A DNA stretch of 64,000 bases from Mastigamoeba balamuthi (lineage: Eukaryota > Evosea > Mastigamoebida > Mastigamoebidae). A program made the translations under genes and the position numbers. Of the stretch, positions 11,216 through 22,700 are shown piece after piece (the first letter of the stretch is position 1; each line of letters opens with the position of its first letter). The DNA lies in contig CACRSC010000472.1 in NCBI GenBank assembly GCA_902651635.1, forward strand, positions 680,014 through 744,013. The letters run 5' to 3'. Under the pieces are notes generated by a model. The model did no database searches, was not told the origin of the DNA, and saw only the letters and a list, made by a program, of their open reading frames with translations.

Positions 11216-12983
11216 TCAGACTGTGCTCGCTGGCTGCTCGAGGTTGACGCTGCCGGCGACCTGGGCGGGCAGCGGGACTTCTCGCGACCTGAACCCCTCG
11301 CAGTCGGGGTCGAGGCACTTCTGGTAGTACGAGAGCGACTGCAGGTTGCACACGATGAGCACGTTGTTGCTCTTGTGGCTCCTGCCGATCCTCTCGCAGT
11401 AGTGGTTGTCCGCGATCGAGTACACGATGGTCGATGTGTCGCGGTAGTACCACGCCTCCCTGACGTGCCCGGGCTTGGCCCCTCGCTCGGCGCCGCGCGT
11501 GCGGGCGACCTCTGCCATGAACGTGTCGAGCGCGGGGAACATGCCGCGCGCAGACCCCTGCGCTCCGGGCGCCTGCGAGGCCCCGCCCATCGCGCGGCCG
11601 TACTGCGTGGAGCTGGGCGTGCCGACGTCCCTGCGCTGGCCCGGGGCGACGGCCAAAGGGGCAGCGAACCTCTGCGACGGCTCCTGCGCCGGCCGCGCGA
11701 CCGCCGAGCTGAGGAGGTGCGCCCCGCTGGCGACGTTGCACACAAGAGACGCGAGGAACAGGTCCTGGTCGATGGGGAACAGCTCGCGCGTGTCCTCGGT
11801 CGGCAGCAGGAAGGAGAGCTTCCCCGCCTTGGTCGACTTGTACATCCGGAAGTTCCTGGAGCGCGCAAACGATCTGAGTGCCAGAGAGCCGCGCTGGGCA
11901 CGGCGCACACGACACACACCTGTTGCGCGAGTACACGCCGAGGTCGGCAATGAACTTGGGCGCGCCGTGCTCGTCGCGCGCGAACAGGTCTGTGTTGCCC
12001 TCCTGGTGCGCCTCAGCCGCCACTTGCTTCACGAACAGCCCTGCGGAGAACGCCCCGGTGAGGCCGCGCGGGAGGCGGGCAGCGGCGGGAGGCGTCGGGG
12101 GAGGAGCACCGGCCTCGGCGTTGTTGGCGAACGCCGTGCCGCTGTCGAGGTGGACCACGATGTGCCGCGAGAACTTGGCGTCGGTGGTCGAGTCGAGGTC
12201 CACGACGGCCACGACCGACGCGCGGAACAGGGCGCAGAGCTTCAGCTCGCAGGCCCTGAGCAGCGCGGCCAGCGCCCGCTCGCCGTCGAGCCCCGGGTTG
12301 TCGGCCTTCATGTACTCGACGTCGAGGTACAGCCTGCACGGGTCGCCGTCGCGGATGAGCTCGTAGAAGTGCCTGTCGGCCGCCTTCATCGACTCGCTGC
12401 GCCTCCAGAGCTCCGAGTAGGTCGTGGCGATGAACAGCCGGTTCTGCTGCGGCTGCTGCGGCTGCGGCTGCGTCTTCCCGGGCGCCGCCTCGGTCGGCTC
12501 GAAGGAGAACACGCGCAGCTGCTGGTCCGGCCTCGCCTTGGGCGACCCCGCCGCCGACGCGACCGCCGCGTTGTGCGTGTCCGCGCACTCGATGGCCTGC
12601 TGCTGCCTGCAGAACACCTGCGCTCCGAGCACTCAGCGCGTGGGCTGCGACGGCTGGAGGAGAGGAGGAGGGGGAGCAGCAGCAGCAGCGGGCACCTGGA
12701 AGGGGGCCGAGGACCAGGGGTCGGGCACGCCGATGGCGGGGGCTGGGTTGGCCTGCAGCAGCGCGAGCTGGGCCTCCCACAGCGGCGTGTTGGGCCCGTA
12801 GAAGTCCCCCGGGTCGATCTCCTCGAACTTGCGCACGCCGCACTCCTGGGGCTCGCTCTTGGGCGCCGCCATGACGGCCTCCGCGGGCTCCGGGGGCTCG
12901 GGGGCCGCCGCCGCCGCCGCCGAGGGCCGCGCGAACGCGTGCGTGGGGGTCGGCGGCGGATCTGCGCGCGACGGCGCGGGCAC
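11216..12983 (-). CDS. PRIMPOL: PrimPol: DNA-directed primase/polymerase
   Basis: Archaeo-eukaryotic primase superfamily enzyme that re-primes stalled replication forks. Exons are 12983-12696, 12617-11920 and 11855-11216. The first junction gives SSAPFQVFCRQQQAIECA, matching the human N-terminal region. The catalytic DxE motif is in CRLYLDVEYMKADNPG, followed by LDSTTDAKFSRHIVVHL. VYSRNRNFRMYKSTKAGK spans the second junction. The zinc knuckle is retained (HYCERIGRSHKSNN, VCNLQSLSYYQKC, DPDCEGF). The protein stops about 25 residues after the knuckle, so the C-terminal RPA-binding region of vertebrate PrimPol is missing. The start may be 12983 or an internal Met at 12872 (MAAPKSEP). It is divergent from WRAP53. 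Confidence 0.88.
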
Positions 12984-13222
12984 TGCGCAGCGAGCGGCGT
13001 GCCACCGAGGGTTGGGGGCGCACGGGGCATGCGGGGGCGGGCGGGAGGAAGGGGCCTACCACGGTCGATCGGGCTCGGGGCGAAGACGGGCCGCGTTTTG
13101 CGCGCCACAGGGGTGTTCCAACTGTACATCGTCGCCGCTTTGACAGATTTGAAAAATGGGCGTGAAGATTCATCTGCCACAGAAGATCCGCGGATCTCGG
13201 GACGAGATTTCTTCTGTACAGG

Positions 13223-14710
13223 ATGGCGGCGCAGCAGCAGCGCAGGATGAAGCTGGCGCTGGCGGGCGCGCAGATGCAGGCGCTGTACTTTGCCGACGAG
13301 TTCGAGTCGGTGGCCGTGAGCGGCTCGAACTACACAAAGGGCGTCCAATGGCACGGCCCGCGCCACCCCCGGCCGCCGCCGCCGCGACTGACGCGCGGGT
13401 TGCCCGCAGGTCGCCCGACGGGACCTGCCTGATGACAGCCAGCGAGGACAACGTCCTGCGTATCTTCGAGCTGTGCGGCAGATTCTTCTATCTTCGTTTT
13501 GCCTGCGTTGCGTCACTACTCTGCACACTGACGAAGCTGTGGGGGGACGGCCAGGCCGCGGGCTGCCTACGAGAGCTCCGATGCCACTGCCGTGCAGGCC
13601 GGCCCGACACGCCTCGCCTCTGTCCTGCGGGCCGCCGAGGGCGAGACCATCTACGACAACCGCTGGTTCCCTCTGATGAACTCGTCAGGCAAGCAGTGAC
13701 GTCACATTTTCTAGAAGATTCCCTATGATGACGCGTGCACTTGCGTTGCCTGCGCCTGCCCCTCCCCCGCAGAGCCTGCGACCTGCTGCTTCGCCAGCAC
13801 GTCGCGGGACCACCCCGTGCACCTGTGGGACGCCTTCACAGCCCGCCTGCGCGCGTCGTACCGCGCCCACGACGCCGTCGACAACGTGATGGCCGCCCTG
13901 TCGCTCTGCTTCAGCCCCTCGGGCTCGGCGCTCTACTGCGGCTACCCCTCGGAGCTGCGGGCCTTCGACATCAGCCGGCCCGGCAGGCAGCACGTGCTCC
14001 GCGCCGAGACCTGCAAGCGGGGCCGCGGGCAGCGCATGCAGCTCGTCAGCTGCGTCTGCGCCAGCGCCAGCGGGTCCGCCATCGCCGCCGGCTCGTACAG
14101 CGGTTCTGTGGCGGTTTTCTCCGCTTCGGACCTGTCGCGCGTCGCCGAGCTGGGCTCCCCAGCGCACGCGCCGGGCGTCACGCAGGTGGCGTGGGTCGGC
14201 GACGAGCACGTGCTCACCGGGGCGCGCAGAGACGGCGCCATACGCAAGTGGGACGTGCGCAACACGTCGCGGCACGTCTGCGAGTACCGCAGGCAGGTCG
14301 CGACCAACCAGCGGGTGTCGTTCTGCGTGAGCCCCTGCGCGGGCTTCCTGCTGTCGGGGTCTGCGGACGGCTGCCTGCTCGTGTGGGACCTGCGCGACGA
14401 GTCGGCGAGCCCGCAGCCCGTCGCGAGCGTCCCGGGCCACGGGGATGCCGTCAACGGCGTCAGCTGCCACCCCACGCTGCCCCTGGTCGCGTCGAGCACC
14501 GGGCAGCGCCACCTCGGCCCTCCAGAGGCGCCTCGGGGGGCTGGAGAGGCCGAGGAGGACGAGGACGACATGGAGGACGACCAGCAGCAGCCGAGACCAC
14601 AGGAGCAGGCGCAGAGCAAGGTGTGGGTGTTCAAGTGCGCACACGTGTGGGAGGACGTCCCCACTCCCACCACCGTGGAGAACTCCAAAGACGCCACACA
14701 ACCCAATTGA
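13223..14710 (+). CDS. WRAP53: WD-repeat protein WRAP53 (TCAB1) homologue
   Basis: WRAP53/TCAB1 binds CAB-box RNAs, including telomerase RNA, and brings them to Cajal bodies. Exons are 13223-13350, 13410-13472, 13555-13688 and 13773-14710. The spliced product has GVQWSPDGTCLMTASEDNVL across the first junction, then IFELPRAAYESSD, GETIYDNRWFPLMNSS, RDHPVHLWDAFTARLRASYR, LCFSPSGSALYCGY, VWDLRD and NGVSCHPTLPLVASSTGQR, in the same order as human WRAP53. This indicates about six WD blades. The tail is acidic and Gln-rich (EAEEDEDDMEDDQQQ). Two of three introns are GC-AG: 13351-13409 (GCACGG) and 13689-13772 (GCAAGC). A recurrent 15-mer lies in the second intron. Presence suggests conserved telomerase or scaRNA trafficking (inference). 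Confidence 0.87.
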
Positions 14711-14806
14711 GAAGGCTGACCGTGCGGTCGTCTCTTCAACCCCTTTCATTCAAGAGCATTTACAGCCATCGGTGAGGGAAAGGCATGCGCTGCCTGCCTG
14801 GAGATG

Positions 14807-17048
14807 TCAACCCCAGAGGCTTTGAAGCAGGGCGCAGAGTAGTAGCACGAGCAGGGGAACTGGCAGCTCCGCGGAGCGATTAATTCCAGAAGAGCCGCAG
14901 CACCCCGTGCTCAGATCTTCGCTCTCGTTGGCGCAGTCTCCGAGATCCAACTGGCACGCCGCAGTGAAACACTCTGCAAGGCGATGAGATCTCAGTCGGA
15001 AGTAGGATGAGAACCTTCATCACACTGCGAGTCTCCGATCCAGGATGCCATGCACCACGGAGAGCAACTGGTGGCATTGGCACACTCGCCCCAGTCCCAC
15101 TGACACCCGGCATTGAAGCAGGCGGGGTCGCAGTGCGAATTGTATCTGTGCAGCGCTGGCAGGCATCCCGGCGAACACGACGCTCCACTGACACAATCAG
15201 TTCCGTCGTAGCCACATGCAGCCTATGCGAGAGTCAAGCCGGACAACACATAAGCGAGAACGCACGTTGAGGCAGGACTCCTGGCACTGGCCGTCGCCGA
15301 CGAAAGAGGAGAGACATTCCGGCGAGCAGGTCAAGTAGTTGCAGTCGCCGTTGTCCCAGAAGCACCTCTCGTTGAAGCACTCGAGGTCACAGACGTAGTT
15401 TCCAACAGAGCTCACGAGGCACTTCCCAGAGCACACCTCGCCATCCTCACCCAGAGTACCGTTGTCACCGGTGCAATCTCCATCGTCGTAGTTGCATTGC
15501 TCCTTCAAGAACTGTCAACAAGTGCTGAGCAGAGTGCATTTGCGCCTACCGTGTTGCACTCAGGGTCACACAGACCCTCCCCCAGGAACACAGGGGGACA
15601 CTGCCCTGAGCAGAATCTCTGGCGGCAGTCGCCTCCATCGAACATGCAATGCGACTTGTTTCGTGAGACAGATGAGGGCAACATACCGAGGACATACGGT
15701 CATGCACGCGTCGTCGCAGTGGCTGTCGTTGATCATGTCCCTCGTGCATCCCTCATCGCAGGTGTCACAGAGACCCATGTCCCACGCACACCCCGGTGTC
15801 GCACACTCTGCATCACAGACATTGTTGAGCAGCATCGAGATCGTGCAGCGAGCAGAGCAGTTGTTGTCGCAATCGCCGAGGTCAGCTCCGCACTCGTCAC
15901 GATAGCACATTACGTTGCACACTCCGTTCCCAAGGTAACTGCGAATACAGTAGTGAGGTTGGGGGTGGATTTAACGCCATGCCCACCTCGACGGGCATGG
16001 GCATGCAGACGAGTCAGCCAGGGTCGAGGCAATCCAGCGGCGAGCTACGGCTACGCCAGAGAAGACATCCGGCACTCCCGGTGAACCACACGACCCCACG
16101 CTCGCAATCCCCATCAGCACAGGAGCGCCAGAGACAACGCCAAAGAGGGGCGCCCCCTCGTCTCCGTCGCAGGTACCGCGTCCGCCCTCCGCGAATCCTG
16201 CACAGAGACCTGTGGCCGCTCAACGGAGGCCACACACATGATAATTTGCGTGCCTCCTTGGGGAGACTTGGGGCACTCGTGGGCCGCCCATATGCGAGTC
16301 TTGATCTCCTGGAGGAGGACGTGAGTTCTGGCTCGACGGATTTCTGTACCCTCGGGGTAACCGCGGGATCGCAGCCCGGACACTGCGAGCCCCAGCCGAC
16401 AACGAACGCCTTCGTGTCCCCCGACGAGCTGAGGGCAGAATTTAGGGCTCAGAGGCATGCGCGCCCACGTACTTGCTCTCCTGGCTCGCGATCGTGGGCA
16501 CCGCGACGTGGTCCACAGAGCCCTCGAGGTGTACCAGTGCGAGGTCATCTGCATTTTGTCGTTTTCCATTCTCAATTGATTGACGATAAGATTATATGGA
16601 CACGGAGAGAGACAGAGAGACACGCACACGAGAGGTCCTCGAATGACCAGAGCGGGTGCAGGAACACCTTCAGAACGCGGCGCTGCTGACCGAGCGGGAA
16701 GCCCACGGTCACAGTGATCCGCTGGACGAGGTCGTAGCCCATCACGTCGGGCCCCATGTCGAGGCACTGCGCCGCCATCAGCACGAACGACGGGGCCACG
16801 AGCACTCCCGCGCACCGCAGCACCGTCCCACGGCCTGGCGCAGCGACCTCGAGCACTGCAGCCGTCAGCGTGGGAGGAGTGCATGAGCTGAGAGGTCCAG
16901 TACGGGAGAGCCATGGATAGCCTGCAGAAGGCACGCCGTTGACAACACGACTGTCGACGCGACCCGTTGCGATCGAGGGGCCAGCCAGAGCGATCGGTGC
17001 ACAGGCGGCTCCCACGAGGAGCCACAGTGCGGTGTGGGACAGGGCCAT
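14807..17048 (-). CDS. Secreted GPI-type protein: inactive trypsin domain plus eight LNR repeats
   Basis: Minus-strand exons: 17048-16628, 16548-16469, 16409-16350, 16308-16236, 16209-15987, 15938-15698, 15654-15550, 15511-15266, 15222-15015 and 14973-14807. A signal peptide (ALWLLVGAACAPIALA) precedes a trypsin-fold domain with RVVNG, CAGVLVAPSFVLMAAQC, DLSYDLALVHLEG, AFVVGWGSQC, LCAGFAEGGRGTC and DGDEGAPLFGVVSG. The catalytic His is Gln (AAQC) and the catalytic Ser is Glu (GDEGAP); only Asp survives, so it should not be a protease. Eight Lin-12/Notch repeats follow, for example NGVCNVMCYRDECG, CDAECATPGCAWDMGLC, CDLECFNERCFWDNGDC and CDEECFTAACQLDLGDC. The end, CCGSSGINRSAE then LPVPLLVLLLCALLQSL, looks like a GPI-anchor signal. 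Introns cut repeats 3, 4, 6 and 8 between the same conserved cysteines. One intron (16235-16210) is only 26 nt. Ligand or partner unknown. Confidence 0.8.
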
Positions 17049-17249
17049 GCTAGTCAGCTTCGCTGTTGTCGTCCCTGCAGAGCCAACTTAATGCACAAGT
17101 GATATTCCACGTGTTATTTATCACCCGGAACAGAGAGCTATCTTGGGAAGTGGTTCCGTTCCAGTGGGAGGAGGCACACTTCAAGATTTGAGTATCTGTG
17201 TGAGATACTTACGAGAAGATTCGTTTTTTTTTGGCGCGCAGCGCGGGCG

Positions 17250-19381
17250 ATGTCAGTGGAGTTCAGCGAGGTCTACAGGCACACGGGCGCCGCGCTCTGC
17301 AGGTGGTCGCCGGACGGCGCGCTCCTCGCCTGCGCGCTCGGCCCCAAGCTCGTCGTGCGCGACGCCGCGTCGCTGCAGATCGTGCACGCCTTCTCCAACG
17401 CCGACGCGGCCTGCGCCGCCGTCGAGTGGTCGCCCGACTCGAAGCTCCTGCTCTGCACGATGCCCCGCAGCTCCGTCGTCCAGGTAGCCGGCAGCTGCCC
17501 CCTGACTGGGGGGGCTGGGAGGGCGGCACTGTGGCACTTTTGCCTCTGCGTGACGCAACGCAGGCATTTCTCAGAACTGGGATTCGCGTATCTTCTTCTG
17601 GCGCCCTCTCGTTCTCCCTGGCAGGCGTGGAGCGTCGAGGACCCCGAGTGGCGCTGCCGCATCGACGGCGGGGCCCAGGGCACGGCGCACGCGCGCTGGG
17701 CGCCCGACAGCCGCCACGTGCTCGTCGCCTGCGAGTTCGGCCTGCGCCTGACCGTGTGGAGCCTCCTCAACCGCACGCAGCACACCATCGATGGCCCCAA
17801 GTTCCCCGACAAGGGTACCGCTTCTCCCCCCGGTTCCGCGTCGGCTCCAACGAGTTTCCGCGTCGGTTCCGCGGACACGCAAACGCAACTCCGGATGTCA
17901 GACGGTTCCGCGCGGTTCAGTGTCGGTTTCAACGCGTTGACCAACGAGTTCCGCGGACACACAAACGCAACTCTGGGTGTCCGACGGTTTCCGCGACGGC
18001 TTACGACGCGTTTTTTTCCCTGAAGGGCTGGCGTTCACCAAGAGCGGGTCGTTCATGGCGGTGGCGACGCGGAGGGACTGCAAGGACTACGTGGCGGTGT
18101 ACAGCTGCGCGTCGTGGTCGCTCGTGAAGGAGTTCCGCGTCTGCACCGACGACCTCGCGGACCTCTGCTTCGCCCCCGACGACAGCGCCGTCTGCGTGCT
18201 GGGCTCCTGCCTCGAGGTGGGCCCCCCTCTCTGCCCGAGGGGCCTCTGGCGGGCACTTGCGGCTCACCCGCTGCGCTGCGCCCGCAGTACACGGTGTCGC
18301 TGTACGCTCTGGACGGCACGGAGCTCGTGCGCGTGGCGCCCAAGTGCGAGGGGCTGGGCGCGAGGGCGGCGCAGTGGGCGCCCGACTCGCTGCTGCTGGC
18401 CGTCGGGAGCCACGACCAGCGCGTGCGCCTCGTCAACGCCGTCACGCAGAAGGCCGCTGGCGAGCTCCTGCACTCGCACGAGGTCTGCCACCCCCTGATG
18501 GTGAGCCCCGCACGCACGCATCCTCGCGCCTCCCACCCGCCTCTCAAGCCCCGCCGCCGCGCAGGTGGCGTACAGGGAGGCCGTGCAGACGGTCGAGGGC
18601 TCTCGGCAGAACAGATGTGCGCTGCGGGTCCCCTCGGGCCCTCTCGCAGCCCGCGTTGCTGACCCGTCGCTCCCCCCTTTCCTCGCCTTCCCGCGCAGAC
18701 GAGGTGATGCCGATGCCGGTGCAGCTCGACGTCGTCCGGCCGTCGCTCGACAAGCCCAACCCGCCGATGGGCGTCGAGAGCATGCGCTGGAGCCCCTGCG
18801 GCCTGTTCCTCGCGTCCCGTAACGGTACGCTGTGTGTGCGCTACGCTGCGGCTGCTGCTGCTCCCTTGCCCGGTGTCTGGCGCTCCTATCCTCCCAGCCC
18901 CTCCGCTGGGGGACACCGCCAGGGGCTGACGCCTGCCCGCTGCAGACGCCACGCCCAACGCCCTGTGGGTATGGGACGTCGTGAAGCTCGAGGCGTGCTC
19001 GCTGCTGGTCCACGGCCACGGCGTCAAGGTCGCGCCAGACGCTCCTCTGCGCCTCTCTGGGCTTCTGGCTCGCGGGGCTGACGGTCTCTGGCCCCGCAGG
19101 ATTTCGCGTGGGCCCCGAGGGAACCGTCGTCGTCGTCGGTTCTGGCGTTGTGCACGGGGACGGACAGCCTGTGCTTCTGGAGCCCCGAGGGCTGCTCCTG
19201 CGTCGTGGTAACCGCACGCCCCCCGCCTGCCGCCTCGCGCCTCACCGACACACGCGCGGCGCAGATACCGCAGGACGACAGCACAGAGTTCAGGATACGA
19301 GGGGTGTCGTGGAACCCCGCCAACCCCAACATCCTCCTGCTGCTCGACAGGGACTCGTTCTGCTGCTGCTACCGGAGCTAG
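17250..19381 (+). CDS. WRAP73: WD-repeat protein WRAP73 (WDR8) homologue
   Basis: WRAP73 works with SSX2IP-type partners at centrosomes, basal bodies or spindle poles. Exons: 17250-17483, 17625-17814, 18026-18216, 18288-18500, 18565-18616, 18699-18834, 18946-19028, 19100-19207 and 19265-19381. The sequence tracks human WRAP73 throughout: EFSEVYRHTGAALCRWSPDG, PKLVVRDAASLQIVHAF, AWSVEDPEWRCRIDGGAQG, FGLRLTVWSLLNRTQH, ATRRDCKDYVAVYSCASWSL, LLAVGSHDQRVRLVN, RQNRYEVMPMPVQL across a junction, PNALWVWDVVKLEAC, and a C-terminus ending LLLLDRDSFCCCYRS. Length (about 440 aa) is normal. The first intron is 141 nt, a multiple of three and stop-free, so a naive reading would retain it. The second intron holds an internal repeat. 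Confidence 0.88.
17866..18000 (+). repeat. Imperfect direct repeat inside a WRAP73 intron
   Basis: Two related units of about 50 bp, starting near 17866 and 17950, share TTCCGCGGACAC, CAAACGCAACTC and a following GACGGTT(T)CCGCG. They make up most of the 211-nt intron 17815-18025, which is longer than its neighbours. This suggests a local tandem duplication within the intron. Confidence 0.6.
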
Positions 19382-19488
19382 AGGGCGCCCTCCCTTGCGC
19401 GGCGGTCCTCTTCGGGCTCCGAGACTCGGGGGCTGCCTGCCAGGCGCGTGGCCTGCTGCCCCACTAGACGTGCCGCTGCCGCGGTCGA

Positions 19489-19752
19489 TTGGCGTTATGG
19501 CGGCGTGGCTATTTCCTCTGGATAGCCATCGTCGTGCACGGAGGGGCTGCGCGCCAATGGACAGGTGTACTTGTGGGCAGAGCACTCGTGGCGGCCAGCA
19601 ACGCCCGTTACTGGTACTACCCACTCGACTACGAAGTAAGTAGGATAGAACCAGAAAGTTGTTCTGCTATTACCACATTCCCACGGTTGCCGCCTCAGCG
19701 CCTCGTGGTACTTGCAAAGGACAAAAGCACAGAACGATCACAGGTCCGCTAG
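19489..19752 (+). pseudogene. Possible legumain/GPI8-like N-terminal fragment
   Basis: After WRAP73 a short open frame has no ATG at its start. It begins with a hydrophobic stretch (RRGYFLWIAIVVHGG), then RQWTGVLVGRALVAASNARY and WYYPLDYE. QW, ALVAASN and a Tyr/Trp-rich patch faintly recall the first strand and Asn-Tyr-Arg-His region of C13 peptidases (legumain, GPI8). A canonical GTAAGT follows at about 19635, then a short exon-like piece ending at 19752. Nothing downstream supplies the catalytic domain, because the next gene ends on the opposite strand at 19738. This may be an orphan first exon, a decayed gene, or chance. Confidence 0.2.
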
Positions 19753-22700
19753 TGTGTCGCCGATCAACTTGAAGGTGGGGCGCTGGCTGGGCTGCTGGTC
19801 CCAGCACCTGCACATGAGCTCAACGTACTCAGTGCTGTATGCACCCAGCTTTCTGGGGATCTCGGGCCTCTTTCCTTCCAGGACCTCGCGGGCAACGACT
19901 ACCTTGTTGAGGCCCTTGAAGGGCAGGTCGCACGAGAGGATCTCGTTCATCACGACGCCGAAGCTGTAAACGTCCGACGCCTCGGAGTAGGTGGCGCTGC
20001 TGAGCACCTCGGGGGCCATCCACGCGATGGTGCCGCACAGCGTGCTGGTCTTGTTGGCAGTCTTGACAGCTGCCAGCCCAAAGTCGGACAGCTTCACGTC
20101 CATCCGCTTGCTCAGCTGTGGTGCATGCGAGAGACTGAGAATCAAGCACACCGAGAGGGTGGGAAACAATGAGGGGCGGGGCATACGAGGATGTTGGAGG
20201 ACTTGAGGTCACGGTGGACAATGTTGCAGAGGTGGAGGTACTTGAGTGCACTGCAGATGGAAGTCAGGATGGCAATGCCGCGCTGCTTCTCCAGCTGGGG
20301 GCCACTGCTGATGACCTGGCGGAGGTTGCCCATGTCCATCCACTCGGTCACGATGAACATGTTGTGCGGCTCCATGCACGCCCCCATCTGAGCAAGAGAA
20401 CGGGTCAGAGACGTGGCAGTCCTGAGCGGGACCGGGCGTACGAAGAGAAGAACGTTGGGATGGCGGATCTCGGAGAGGAGGGCAATTTCCTTGATCTGGC
20501 GCTCGATCTCCGCCATGGTGACGCTGTCCACCTTCTGCCTGAAGAACTTCTTGATAGCGACAGTCTGGCTCCGCCAAACACTGTATACCTGTGAGCCATT
20601 CACTGGTAAAAAAATCTGCATACCCTTTAAACACAACTCCGAAGCTGCCTTTGTCCTTGACCTCGTCGACGGTCTCGATTTCGTTGGGGGCAATTGCCCA
20701 TGATGGCATGTTCGAGTGCGCAAACTTGTCGTACAGGTCTAGTGCAGCCTCTGGGACGTCTGGCCGTGCCAGTGCGCTGTTCATCGAGACAATGTCAATC
20801 GTGTCGTTGAACTGCCTCTCGAGTCCAGCAATCGCGAAGTCGTAGAGGTCCTCTGGCTGTGCGATGCCCTTCAGTTGCATGGTGCCCATCTCTCGGAGCT
20901 GCCCCAGAGAGAGAAGAATCTCTAGGTCCTGTTGGACCTCCTCAGCCGCCGAGGAGCTCAGCACGATCTGACCGCCCTTGGCTGTCGATGCCACGCGAGA
21001 AGCCTTGTTGACGCAGGGGCCGATGAAGTCGATGTTTGTTCCCGTGCTAGTGCTGCTGCCAATCGAGTTCAGCGAAGTATCCCTTGTGTGCGACTTGTCC
21101 ACCTCAGGCTCTCCAACATGTATTCCCATTCGCACCCGCAGACCCTGGAACTGGATTGTATCACCTGCGGGAATGCAAACGCGCAGCCCAGTGATGAGAA
21201 GAAGAGACCCCATGGCCTCGGTGACCTACCACTTCTGATGGAGCTGCACGATGGAAACTCGAGCAAAGATGGATTCCACTTGATGAGCACCAACGACCGC
21301 TGTGCGTCGACGCAGAACCGCAGTGCATCGAGGGCCGACTGGAATGCGATCATGAAGGCGTCGCCCTCTGTCTTGACTTCATAGCCGTTGTGGCTGCGAA
21401 GGGCAGCGCGCATGGCGTCGTGGTGCTGGTACAGCGCCTCCTTCATCAGAGACGGGTTCCACTCCCACAGCTCCGTTGACTGCTGTATGTCTGAAGGAGG
21501 ATCAATATACTTTTCAGAAAGTTGGATTGTGCCTGTGAAGACAATGGCCATCTTGCCAGTCGGTGGAGGAACAATGTTGTTGCATCCCTCCTCCGCTGCC
21601 TATTGTGCTCGTGAGAACTGGGGAAAGAGATCTGGAAGTACAATGATGTCTTTGAGGAGCTCCGGCGCCTTCCTGAGGGTCATCAGGATTATTGCGAACT
21701 CTGGCCGTGCAGCTGGGTTCTGGTCCCAGCACTCCTCCATCAGCTCCCGCAGTGGCTTCACTTTCTCAAACACAGGTCCCACCTCTGGCCGCAGGTTCTC
21801 TACCACACGTGCAGCGACGAGCACGGGATTCATGTCCTTGTAGGGCAGGTCGCGCGTCACCATCTCCCATACCATTATGCCGAACGCGTACACGTCGCTC
21901 TTGGTCGAGAACGTCCCGCTCTTGATGATCTCTGGGGCGGACCAGAACAGGCTGCCCAATGCAGACTCATCTCCCTGCACGGCAGAACTTCCTCCGTGCT
22001 GGTGCGCGATGACAGTCAGGCCAAAGTCGCACACTTTGGCCTGCATGCTCGAGGACATCTGAGATAATATTGTATCGTAAGTTGTTTGAGAGACCAGAGG
22101 CGAGACAACTCATACGAGAATGTTGGAGCTCTTGAGGTCGCAGTGGATGATCGGAGGGTTACTCCCGTGAAGGTACGCCATTCCCGAAGAAATGTCGTTG
22201 AGAATGTGCAGCTTCATCTTGACGGGCATGGGCACAGCCTTCTCGGAAAGCACATCGAAGAGCGACCCGTTTGGCATGTATTCAGTGACGATAGTCAGTC
22301 CCACGTCCGTTCTGACGTAGCACATGAAGAGCAGCAGGTTGGGGTGTCTCAGAGACTTCATGATGGCGACCTCCTGCAGGAGCTTCTCCTCGTCGATGTC
22401 CTTGAGCTTTCTGGTGAGGATCACCTTCGCCGCTACCTGCGTGCCTCTCCATTGTGCTCTATATTGAAGCTTTAGTGCGTTGGAATGGTGCGCTCGCTCC
22501 GGCTACGCACAGATACACTGCTCCAAAACTGCCATGGCCCATCTCCTCCCCCATTTGCAGCTCGGACGGGTCCACCATGAACTTACTCTTCTCCGACTCG
22601 ATCTAGCGATCCCTGAGTCAGAGTAGATGGTCCCGGCGGAAATGAATACCTTGATGAGAAGGCTACGGTGAACGCGCTGCTGACGCCACATAATCGAGCC

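Noticed and set aside
11475-13250. 591-codon plus-strand open frame
   Set aside because: It is the antisense of PrimPol exons, Arg/Ala-rich and without motifs, as expected opposite a GC-rich gene.
9489-13704. Three perfect TGACGTCA palindromes at 9489, 9902 and 13697 as a CRE cluster
   Set aside because: They fall in an intron, over a stop codon and in another intron of unrelated genes; with this base composition the 8-mer is not rare enough to claim function.
16236-17048. Active trypsin-like serine protease
   Set aside because: The His and Ser positions of the triad are Gln and Glu in well-aligned motifs; only the Asp is kept.
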